The notes beneath the pieces were generated by a model, which did not search any database, was not told the origin of the DNA, and was given only the letters and a program-made list of their open reading frames with translations. The position numbers and the translations under genes were made by a program. DNA of 13,301 nucleotides from WYZ-LMO11 sp964617245 (GTDB lineage Archaea > Thermoproteota > Methanomethylicia > Methanomethylicales > Methanomethylicaceae): the NCBI GenBank assembly GCA_964617245.1, contig CAZTWF010000067.1:1-13301 (forward strand), given 5' to 3'. Each line of letters starts with the position of its first letter. Position 1 is the first letter of the stretch. Below are positions 6,109 through 13,301 of this stretch, piece by piece.

Positions 6109-7674
6109 ATGTCATTAATTGAAAAATTTAAGGAATTAGAAGAAAATAGAGCAAAAGCAAGAATTAGTGGTGGACAAGAAGCAATAGAAAAACAACATAA
6201 AGCTGGAAAACTCACAGCACGTGAAAGAATTGAATTATTATTAGATCCTGGAAGTTTTGTAGAAATAGATTCATTTGTAGTTCATAGATGTTATGATTTT
6301 GGAATGGAGAAAAGAAGAATATTTGGAGATGCTGTTGTAACAGGTTATGGAACAATAAATGGAAGAAAAGTCTTTGTTTATGCTCAAGACTTTACATTTA
6401 TAGGAGGATCTTTAGGTGAAATGCATGCTAAGAAAATAGCAAAAATTCAAGATATGGCACTTAAAGCAGGAGTACCAGTTATTGGTCTTAATGACTCAGG
6501 AGGAGCAAGAATTCAAGAAGGTATAACATCATTAGCGGGTTATGGTGAGATATTTTATAGAAATGTTATGGCCTCTGGAGTAATACCGCAAATAATTGCA
6601 ATTATGGGACCATGTGCTGGAGGAGCAGTATATTCACCAGCTCTTGCAGACTTTATAATAATGGTAAGAAAGACAAGTTATATGTTTATAACAGGTCCAA
6701 AAGTTGTTAAAGCAGCTATTGGAGAGGATGTAACCTTTGAAACACTTGGAGGAGCTGATGCTCATGCAAAATTAAGTGGTGTAGCACATTTTGCAGCAGA
6801 TAATGATGAAGAATGTATTAATTTAATTAAGAAATTACTAAGTTATTTACCATCAAATAATATGGAAGATCCACCAATTATAGAAACTGGAGATCCACCA
6901 GATAGAATGGATGAGGAATTAAATGAAATAGTACCAGTAGATCCAAAGAAGCCATATGATGTACGTGATGTAATAAATAGAGTATTTGATAGAGGTACAT
7001 TTTTTGAAATACAAAGTCAATTTGCACCTAATGCAGTTATAGGTTTTGCAAGACTTAATGGTAGAGTTGTTGGTGTTGTAGCAAATCAACCTATGGTATA
7101 TGCTGGTTGTCTTGATATAGATTCTTCTGATAAAATTGCAAGATTTGTAAGAACATGTGATGCTTTTAATATACCATTAGTTACATTTGTTGATGTTCCT
7201 GGCTATTTACCTGGAACAAAACAAGAACATGGAGGAGTAATAAGACATGGTGCAAAAGTTATATTTGCATATTCAGAAGCTACTGTTCCAAAATTAACAG
7301 TAATATTAAGAAAAGCATATGGTGGAGGATATATTGCTATGTGTAGTAAACATCTTGGTGCTGATTTTGTATTTGCATGGCCAACTGCAGAAATTGCAGT
7401 TATGGGACCTGAAGGTGCTATTGAAATAATTCATAAAAGTGAATTAATGAAGGCAAAGACTCCTGAAGAAGTAAAAGAAATTACAGATAGATTAGTAGCA
7501 GAATATAGAAGTAAATTTGCAAATCCGTATATTGCTGCTAATCTTGGATATGTAGATCAAGTAATTTTACCAAAGGAAACAAGACCAATGTTAGTTAAAG
7601 CATTAGATGTCATGAGTACAAAAAGAGAAATTCAACCAAGACCACCTAAAAGACATGCAAATATGCCTGTATAA
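6109..7674 (+). CDS. Acyl-CoA (acetyl-/propionyl-CoA) carboxylase carboxyltransferase subunit
   Basis: This 521-residue protein has two crotonase-like halves, transfers CO2 from carboxybiotin to acyl-CoA, and works as a hexamer in this family. The N half holds LNDSGGARIQEG and GPCAGGAVYSPALADF, the acyl-CoA oxyanion region. The C half holds DVPGYLPGTKQEHGGVIRHG and RKAYGGGYIAMCSKHLGADF, which form the biotin-side pocket. Residue 409 is Ile in GGGYIAM; the matching residue in Streptomyces PccB is Asp422, and Ile there goes with acceptance of acetyl-CoA as well as propionyl-CoA. No membrane decarboxylase subunit lies nearby, which favours a carboxylase over a sodium-pumping decarboxylase. It is the last gene of a three-gene operon, with T-rich sequence just after the stop. 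Physiological use in 3-hydroxypropionate-type CO2 fixation or in propionate metabolism cannot be decided here. Confidence 0.95.
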   Translation: MSLIEKFKELEENRAKARISGGQEAIEKQHKAGKLTARERIELLLDPGSFVEIDSFVVHRCYDFGMEKRRIFGDAVVTGYGTINGRKVFVYAQDFTFIGGSLGEMHAKKIAKIQDMALKAGVPVIGLNDSGGARIQEGITSLAGYGEIFYRNVMASGVIPQIIAIMGPCAGGAVYSPALADFIIMVRKTSYMFITGPKVVKAAIGEDVTFETLGGADAHAKLSGVAHFAADNDEECINLIKKLLSYLPSNNMEDPPIIETGDPPDRMDEELNEIVPVDPKKPYDVRDVINRVFDRGTFFEIQSQFAPNAVIGFARLNGRVVGVVANQPMVYAGCLDIDSSDKIARFVRTCDAFNIPLVTFVDVPGYLPGTKQEHGGVIRHGAKVIFAYSEATVPKLTVILRKAYGGGYIAMCSKHLGADFVFAWPTAEIAVMGPEGAIEIIHKSELMKAKTPEEVKEITDRLVAEYRSKFANPYIAANLGYVDQVILPKETRPMLVKALDVMSTKREIQPRPPKRHANMPV

Positions 7675-7680
7675 TTACTA

Positions 7681-7694
7681 TTTTTATTATTTTT
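7681..7694 (+). terminator. T-tract terminator of the carboxylase operon
   Basis: TTTTTATTATTTTT starts seven bases after the carboxyltransferase stop. Two runs of five T without a strong hairpin fit archaeal intrinsic termination. Confidence 0.45.
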
Positions 7695-7720
7695 ATAATT
7701 ATAAATAATTATAAAATTAC

Positions 7721-7736
7721 CAAAAATTATTTAATA
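7721..7736 (+). promoter_or_regulatory. Probable BRE/TATA promoter of the PEP synthase gene
   Basis: CAAAAATTATTTAATA combines an A-rich BRE-like hexamer with a TATA-like element. A start near 7758 would leave a leader of about 16 bases containing the GGTGA site. TTTTTAATATAT at 7743-7754 is a second candidate but would place the start at the codon itself. Confidence 0.4.
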
Positions 7737-7762
7737 AAAATATTTTTAATATATTTGCCGAT

Positions 7763-7767
7763 GGTGA
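7763..7767 (+). promoter_or_regulatory. Shine-Dalgarno site of the PEP synthase gene
   Basis: GGTGA lies six bases before ATG 7774 and only three before GTG 7771. Spacing therefore favours the ATG. Confidence 0.65.
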
Positions 7768-7773
7768 AAAGTG

Positions 7774-10122
7774 ATGAGCCTTTCTGAGTATGTTATTCCA
7801 TTTGAAAAATTAAGAAAAGAAGATGTTGGAATTGTTGGTGGTAAAAATGCAAATTTAGGAGAATTAATTTCTATTGGAATACCTGTTCCTCTAGGCTTTG
7901 CTATAACTGCTGAAGCCTATAAATTACATATAGAGAAAAATAATTTAGCTGAAAAAATTTTCAGTATATTATCTGATTTAGATGTATTAGATAGTAATGC
8001 ACTAGAAAATGCTTCTAAAAAAATAAGAGAAATTATAGAAAGTGGTGAAATTCCTGAGGAAGTTAAAATTGAAATTATAGAAGCATATAGAGAATTAGGT
8101 AAAAAAGTAGGAAAAATAAATCCATTAGTTGCAGTAAGAAGTAGTGCAACAGCTGAAGATCTTCCAACTGCAAGTTTTGCAGGTCAACAAGAAACATATC
8201 TATTTGTAGAAGGTGAAGAAGAATTATTAAAATATGTTAAAAAATGTTTTTCTTCATTATATACTCCAAGAGCTATTGCTTATAGAAGAGCTAAAGGATT
8301 TGATGATAGAAAGGTCTATTTAAGTGTTGGAGTTCAAAAAATGATAAATAGTAAAGCATCAGGTGTAATGTTTACATTAGATCCTGTAACTGGAAATAGA
8401 GATGTTATAGTAATAGAAGGAACTTTTGGTATTGGAGAGACAATAGTACAAGGAAGAGTTAGACCAGATCAATTTGTAGTAGATAAAAAGAATTTAATAA
8501 TAATAAGAGAATTTATTTCTCAAAAATCTAGAATGAGTATTAGATCTCAAGAAGGTGGAATAAAAGAAATACCAATTCCTGAAGATATGAGAGAAAGACC
8601 TTGTTTAACAAAAGATCAAGTAATAATACTTGCAAGATATGCATTAGAAATAGAAAAACATTATGGAATGCCTATGGATATAGAATGGGCTTTAGATTCT
8701 GATGAAAATAAACTCTATATATTACAAGCTAGACCTGAAACTGTATGGTCTCAAAAGGGTAAATTAGAAGAGGAAGCAATAATAACTGCTAAACCAATTT
8801 TAAAGGGCTTACCTGCTTCTCCAGGAATAGCATCAGGAAGAGCAAGAGTTATAATTGATGTAAAAGATGTAGGAGAATTTCAAACTGGTGAAATTTTAGT
8901 AACTCATATGACTTCTCCAGATTGGGGACCTGCTATAAGAAAAGCAAAAGCAATAATAACTGATAGTGGAGGAATAACTTGTCATGCTGCTATTGTAAGT
9001 AGAGAACTTGGAATTCCATGTATTGTAGGAACGAAAAATGCTACTTCTGTAATTAAAACAGGTCAAATTATAACTGTAGATGCTACTCATGGAATTGTTT
9101 ATGAAGGTGAAGTAATACCCAAAGAAGAAAAGAAACCATTACCAATATCATTGCCTATATCTGATCTTTATCCAGTAACAGCTACAAAAATATATATGAA
9201 TTTAGGAGAACCATCAGTAATAGAGAAATATAAAGATTTACCATTTGATGGAATTGGATTAATGCGTATTGAATTTATAATTGCTGATATTATTGGAGAA
9301 CATCCTTTATATTTAATAGAAAGAAAAGAAGAAAGAAAATTTGTAGAAAAACTTGCTGAAGGAATAGCACAAGTTGCTAGAGCTATATTTCCAAGACCTA
9401 TTATAGTAAGATTTAGTGATTTTAAAACAAATGAATATAGACGATTAAAAGGTGGAGAAAAATATGAGTCTGAAGAAAATAATCCAATGATTGGATGGAG
9501 AGGAGTGAGTAGATATATATCATCAATTTATGAGCCTGCATTTAGACTTGAATGTCAAGCAATAAAATATGTAAGAGATGTTCTTGGATTAAAAAATGTT
9601 TATGTAATGCTTCCTTTTGTAAGAACAACATGGGAAGTTGAAAAATGTCTTAATATAATGAAAAGTGAGGGATTAGAAAGAAATAGAGATTTTAAAGTAT
9701 GGCTAATGGCAGAAGTTCCATCAATAATATTCATGGCAGATGAATTTTCAAAACTTTGTGATGGCTTTAGTATAGGAAGTAATGATTTAACTCAATTAAT
9801 ACTAGGAGTAGATAGGGATTCTCCTGTTCTTCCTTCTCAAGATCCTCGTTATTTTGATGAAAGAGATCCTGCTGTTTTAAGAGCAATTACACATTTAATA
9901 AAAGTAGCTCATGAAAATGGAGTAACTGTAAGCATATGCGGTCAAGGACCAAGTGTATATCCTGAGCTTACAGAATTTCTTGTAAAAATAGGAATTGATA
10001 GTATAAGTGTAAATCCAGATGCAGTAATATGGACAAGAAAATTAGTTGCAAGTATAGAGAAAAAAATACTTCTTGAAAGAACTTCAAAAATTAATGATAA
10101 AGAATGGAAATTAAGATTTTAA
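7774..10122 (+). CDS. ppsA: Phosphoenolpyruvate synthase (pyruvate, water dikinase)
   Basis: This 782-residue cytosolic enzyme converts pyruvate + ATP + water to PEP + AMP + phosphate, the entry step of gluconeogenesis. The N-terminal ATP-binding domain (about 1-330) shows VGGKNANLGEL, AVRSSATAEDLPTASFAGQQ and VMFTLDPVTG. The swivel domain has GGITCHAAIVSRELG with the phosphorylated His at 404. The C-terminal PEP/pyruvate barrel has NPMIGWRGVSRY, FSIGSNDLTQLILGVDRDS and SICGQGPS, with the catalytic Cys at 722. Length and domain order are normal for PpsA (E. coli 792 residues). The start is ATG 7774; GTG 7771 is only three bases from the GGTGA site. It lies alone behind its own promoter. The stop overlaps the end of the opposing surface-protein gene by 12 bp. 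Confidence 0.96.
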   Translation: MSLSEYVIPFEKLRKEDVGIVGGKNANLGELISIGIPVPLGFAITAEAYKLHIEKNNLAEKIFSILSDLDVLDSNALENASKKIREIIESGEIPEEVKIEIIEAYRELGKKVGKINPLVAVRSSATAEDLPTASFAGQQETYLFVEGEEELLKYVKKCFSSLYTPRAIAYRRAKGFDDRKVYLSVGVQKMINSKASGVMFTLDPVTGNRDVIVIEGTFGIGETIVQGRVRPDQFVVDKKNLIIIREFISQKSRMSIRSQEGGIKEIPIPEDMRERPCLTKDQVIILARYALEIEKHYGMPMDIEWALDSDENKLYILQARPETVWSQKGKLEEEAIITAKPILKGLPASPGIASGRARVIIDVKDVGEFQTGEILVTHMTSPDWGPAIRKAKAIITDSGGITCHAAIVSRELGIPCIVGTKNATSVIKTGQIITVDATHGIVYEGEVIPKEEKKPLPISLPISDLYPVTATKIYMNLGEPSVIEKYKDLPFDGIGLMRIEFIIADIIGEHPLYLIERKEERKFVEKLAEGIAQVARAIFPRPIIVRFSDFKTNEYRRLKGGEKYESEENNPMIGWRGVSRYISSIYEPAFRLECQAIKYVRDVLGLKNVYVMLPFVRTTWEVEKCLNIMKSEGLERNRDFKVWLMAEVPSIIFMADEFSKLCDGFSIGSNDLTQLILGVDRDSPVLPSQDPRYFDERDPAVLRAITHLIKVAHENGVTVSICGQGPSVYPELTEFLVKIGIDSISVNPDAVIWTRKLVASIEKKILLERTSKINDKEWKLRF

Positions 10123-12294
10123 TATTGAAATTATCTTTTTTCTAAATATTATCATAATTATAATTAAAATTATTATAATGATTATAACTATTGGTAATAT
10201 AGTTTCAATAATAGATTTTTCACTTATAATAATTGTTGATAAAATAGTTTTTGAAAGCATTCTTTCATCTTGAGTCCAAGTAATTTCAATATCTATTTTT
10301 TGTTCTCCTGGATTTATCTTATCATCTATATCAACTTCCATCATTATAATTTTTTTACTTCCACTTGGAATATCTCCAATTAATGAAGAAGTAGATCCTG
10401 ATATGTATGGTGATATTATTGAAATTCTAGCATTTTTTGCATTTACATTACCTATGTTATGAAGTTCAATTATTAATTTTGCATTTCTAGTACCAGGAAA
10501 GACTTCTCTATCAAAATAGATTTTTTCTATAATAAGATTTGCTTTTTCAGATATAGATAATGGTAATATTGTTGAATAATTTTCATTTCTTGTGATTATA
10601 CTAATAGGTATTTCATAATATCCTGGCTTAGCATTTTCATCTATATCTATTAAGAAATTAACATTTATACTTCCAGCTACAGGTAAAAATGGTATTTTTA
10701 TACGATCTGAACCAATATATGATGGCCTGACTATATTTTCTATATTTCCAAGAATTATATCAATATCTTGTGCTGTATAATTTCCATTATTTACTACTAT
10801 ACATGAGGCTTTAACTACTTTATCACCTGGAAATATAGGAGATGGTATGTATATTACATTAGATATTGAGATTGAAGGAATTCCTTTTAATTCAAATCCA
10901 ATTGTTGTAGTATATGAATATCTATTCTTTAAATCATCTTCAAAATTTATATTTAAATATAAAGGTATAGCACCATAGACATTTGGTTGAATAAAAATAT
11001 TCTTTTCAATTTTCCAAGATTCATTAGGTTTTAATTCATCTTTATAATCCCATCCATCTCCTATAATTATAGCTATTTGAGGAGATTGAGATGCTAGATT
11101 TATACTAATATATTTTGCTTCTTTTTCTCCTATATTTGTTAAAATAATATCAATTGTATTAACTGAATTAGGAATTAATTCATTATTTTTTGTACTAATC
11201 TTAATTATTGGTCTTGGTTCTTCTTCACTTAATAATCCTATATTTAAAGATTCTTGATATTGTGAATTTCTTTCATCATTATAACTCATATCAATATGTA
11301 AGGGTAAACTTCCATAAGTTTTAGGCTCTAGATATAATGATAAGGGAATTACTATTTTTTCATTTCTTAATAACTTAGAAATAAAGAAAGTATTATTACT
11401 TATTAAAGTAAGTTGATTTGTAGCTGGATTTATTTTAATTGTTAAATTATAGGCATTATTACCTATATTATTTATAGCTAATGTAATATTATTTATAATT
11501 CCTGGATGAATTTTTAATTCATTAATATTTATTTCCATTCTTGGTCTATCAATATCTTCAATTTTAAAACCAAAGGATAATGTTATTGTATACTGATTAT
11601 TTCTTTGATCTTCATATGCAATATTTAAAGTGACTCCAGAACCATCTCTTACATTTAATTGAGCAAATATATTAAAAGAAATAATCCAATTCTCTCTTGG
11701 TTCTAAGAAATCTTTTCTATATTCATTTTTATTGATTACAGTTAAATAAACATCTTGAGTTTGTATTCTTACTACTATATTTCTTGCTAATCCATCACCT
11801 TTATTAAATATTGTAAATTCTATATTATTTATATAACCTCTTGTAATAGTATTTGAATTGATAATTACATCTAAATCAGGTCTTCCATTTATTGTTAATA
11901 TAAGATTAAATTCTTCTTGAAGATATCTTCCATCTTTAATATAATTAATTTTAAGTGGAATATTATACCATCCTTCTTTACAAGATGAAGAAATATCAAA
12001 CTCAAAATCAAAATAAATAGTATTATTATATTCTAAAGTGCCATAATATATATTACTAATAATAGTATAGTTTTCACTTATTTCTGATACATCAATTATA
12101 GCTTCTATATTTTGACATGGAGTTTTTCCAATATATAATAATGAGATTTTACATATACTATTTCCACCAATATTTAATACTTGCCAATATACATCTTTTA
12201 ATTGAAAATTATTTTCTTCACAAATTGTAAATTTACAAATTGGAATTAAAAGAATTAATAAAATAATATATCTATATTTCATATTAATTTTCAT
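10111..12294 (-). CDS. Membrane-anchored surface protein with repeated Ig-like (CARDB/COG1361-type) domains
   Basis: This is a 727-residue exported protein. A Sec-type signal peptide covers about residues 7-25 (basic KYRY then a hydrophobic run, IILLILLIPI). A single C-terminal membrane helix (about 698-717) is followed by FRKK, so the bulk faces outside. Between them are about six beta-rich units of roughly 105 residues (near 30-135, 137-245, 249-355, 360-470, 473-583, 585-690). Recurring elements are a PG/PN turn, a strand ending NIG or NNG, and in three units a Y-x-D-x-R-N-x-Q-Y-like segment. Many N-x-S/T sequons (NYT, NNT, NLT, NES) suggest N-glycosylation. These features fit the archaeal S-layer-associated COG1361/CARDB group, whose exact roles are mostly unknown. 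ATG 12294 lies one base after the permease stop, so the two are cotranscribed; ATG 12282 is a possible alternative start. Confidence 0.8.
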   Translation of the reverse strand: MKINMKYRYIILLILLIPICKFTICEENNFQLKDVYWQVLNIGGNSICKISLLYIGKTPCQNIEAIIDVSEISENYTIISNIYYGTLEYNNTIYFDFEFDISSSCKEGWYNIPLKINYIKDGRYLQEEFNLILTINGRPDLDVIINSNTITRGYINNIEFTIFNKGDGLARNIVVRIQTQDVYLTVINKNEYRKDFLEPRENWIISFNIFAQLNVRDGSGVTLNIAYEDQRNNQYTITLSFGFKIEDIDRPRMEININELKIHPGIINNITLAINNIGNNAYNLTIKINPATNQLTLISNNTFFISKLLRNEKIVIPLSLYLEPKTYGSLPLHIDMSYNDERNSQYQESLNIGLLSEEEPRPIIKISTKNNELIPNSVNTIDIILTNIGEKEAKYISINLASQSPQIAIIIGDGWDYKDELKPNESWKIEKNIFIQPNVYGAIPLYLNINFEDDLKNRYSYTTTIGFELKGIPSISISNVIYIPSPIFPGDKVVKASCIVVNNGNYTAQDIDIILGNIENIVRPSYIGSDRIKIPFLPVAGSINVNFLIDIDENAKPGYYEIPISIITRNENYSTILPLSISEKANLIIEKIYFDREVFPGTRNAKLIIELHNIGNVNAKNARISIISPYISGSTSSLIGDIPSGSKKIIMMEVDIDDKINPGEQKIDIEITWTQDERMLSKTILSTIIISEKSIIETILPIVIIIIIILIIIMIIFRKKIISILKS

Positions 12295-12295
12295 A

Positions 12296-13301
12296 TTAAT
12301 CCACTCTTAATTTTAATGTTTTTAAAGCTATAGTGAGTGTTAATATTACATATATGATAAGAATAAAAACATGCCATGATACATCCCATATAGTTGCTCC
12401 TCTAATCATTATATCTCTAAAAGCAGATGTAAAATAATACATTGGTGTTAAATTAGCTATAATTTTTGCAAAAAAGGATAACATATCAATTGGTACAAAA
12501 GTTCCACTAAATAGAAGTGCAGGTATAAAAACAAAAATAGCTGCTTGATTTGCTTGAAGTTGATTTCTTGATAATACAGATATTAACATACCTAAACCAA
12601 GAGATCCTATAAGAAATAGAACAGAAATTAACATAGCATCAATAATTGAGCCTTTTATAGATACATTAAAAATATAAATTGCAACTAATAAAGTTATTAA
12701 CATATTTGCTATTGTAGCTATAAAGAAAGCAATAAATTTACCAAAAATTATATCAAATTTACTTATTGGAGACATTATTAATTGTTCAAATGTACCTTTT
12801 TCCTTTTCTCTACAAATAGCTATAGATATTAATGTAGTAGGAACAAGTTGAAGTACTGTGCCCATAACTAAAGGAGTAAAAGCCTCAATATTAGTAACCT
12901 TAGGTCCATAAACAGAATTATATATTATTTCAATAAAATTTCCTTGAACTCTATTAGAAAGTTCTTCTTGAAATTTATAAGTTACTGATAATATTGAACT
13001 TTTTATCATACTTGATATAGTGGGTATGCTTTCATCAACTATTACAAGTAATTGAACTGATGAATTTTTAATAATTCCATATGTAAATCCATTAGGTATT
13101 ACAATAACTGCAGAAACTTTTCCATCTTCTACTAATTTTCTTCCTTCTTCAATACTATTTCCATAAGCTTTTATATTTAGATCTTTAATCTTCATTATTG
13201 AATCAATTAATGTCCAACTTAAAGTTTTTTCATCTAAATTAACTATTCCAATATTAATTTTTCCTCTTTCACCACCATAGCCCATACCAAATAAAATCAT
13301 T
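12296..13301 (-). CDS. ABC-2 type transporter permease (5' partial)
   Basis: This is the C-terminal 334 residues or so of an ABC exporter membrane subunit of the ABC2_membrane_3 kind. The visible start (ILFGMGYGG) is the end of a first membrane helix, so the true N-terminus lies beyond the right edge even though an ATG occurs at 13300. An extracytoplasmic domain follows (about residues 14-135: INIGIVNLDE, AVIVIPNGF). Then come membrane segments near 141-163, 186-211, 220-244, 251-272 and 309-328. The cytoplasmic coupling motif REKEKGTFEQLIMSPIS after the second helix contacts the ATPase, and SGTFVPIDML matches the usual reentrant segment. The ATPase gene is not visible and may lie further right. 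Substrate is unknown; the coupled surface protein suggests export or envelope work. Confidence 0.88.
   Translation of the reverse strand, partial: MILFGMGYGGERGKINIGIVNLDEKTLSWTLIDSIMKIKDLNIKAYGNSIEEGRKLVEDGKVSAVIVIPNGFTYGIIKNSSVQLLVIVDESIPTISSMIKSSILSVTYKFQEELSNRVQGNFIEIIYNSVYGPKVTNIEAFTPLVMGTVLQLVPTTLISIAICREKEKGTFEQLIMSPISKFDIIFGKFIAFFIATIANMLITLLVAIYIFNVSIKGSIIDAMLISVLFLIGSLGLGMLISVLSRNQLQANQAAIFVFIPALLFSGTFVPIDMLSFFAKIIANLTPMYYFTSAFRDIMIRGATIWDVSWHVFILIIYVILTLTIALKTLKLRVD

Noticed and set aside
6109..7674. Sodium-pumping methylmalonyl-CoA or oxaloacetate decarboxylase
   Set aside because: A biotin carboxylase gene is present, and no beta membrane subunit of the MmdB/OadB kind lies in the operon, so a carboxylase is the better reading.
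8896..9090. 64-codon minus frame inside PEP synthase
   Set aside because: Its Ser/Tyr-rich composition is a mirror of the codons around the phosphohistidine motif and carries no recognisable signal.

Overview
The window looks like a chromosomal segment of a thermophilic archaeon, most likely of the Thermoproteota/TACK group. It encodes a thermosome (group II chaperonin), an archaeal RNA polymerase subunit K (RpoK), an Ard1/RimI acetyltransferase very close to the Sulfolobus type and an archaeal stand-alone Toprim protein. Promoters are TATA-like, and Shine-Dalgarno sites are of the GGAGGT/AGGTGA type. The DNA is very A+T-rich: 585-750 has only about 16% G+C by hand count. I cannot name the class or genus.

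Layout. Positions 1-584 hold the 3' part of a nucleoside (uridine-type) phosphorylase. Positions 585-1090 have no protein gene. Inside them, 751-1051 is an island of about 48% G+C that folds into a terminal 13-bp helix closing three long hairpin arms. I read it as a structured RNA gene on the + strand and could not match it to SRP RNA, RNase P RNA, rRNA or tRNA; it is the most unusual object in the window. Two small + genes follow, a Toprim protein and an Ard1-type acetyltransferase. They converge on a minus-strand pair, thermosome then rpoK.

At 4005-4029 two TATA boxes lie back to back and divide the thermosome operon from a + strand acyl-CoA carboxylase operon: biotin carboxylase, biotin carrier protein, carboxyltransferase. 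The carrier gene has no ATG, GTG or TTG upstream of its conserved N-terminal part. A strong AGGTGAT site six bases upstream points to initiation at an ATT codon. The biotin carboxylase lies in the same frame, separated only by tandem TGA stops.

A phosphoenolpyruvate synthase gene (7774-10122) follows with its own likely promoter. Its 3' end overlaps by 12 bp the end of a minus-strand surface protein made of repeated Ig-like domains. That gene lies directly behind an ABC-2 type permease that runs out of the right edge.

Function. The carboxylase would fix bicarbonate onto acetyl- and/or propionyl-CoA, and PEP synthase drives gluconeogenesis from pyruvate, so 4.0-10.1 kb is a central carbon block. 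The right-hand pair is a cell-envelope or export unit. The left part is housekeeping: nucleoside salvage, RNA or DNA handling, N-terminal acetylation, transcription and protein folding.
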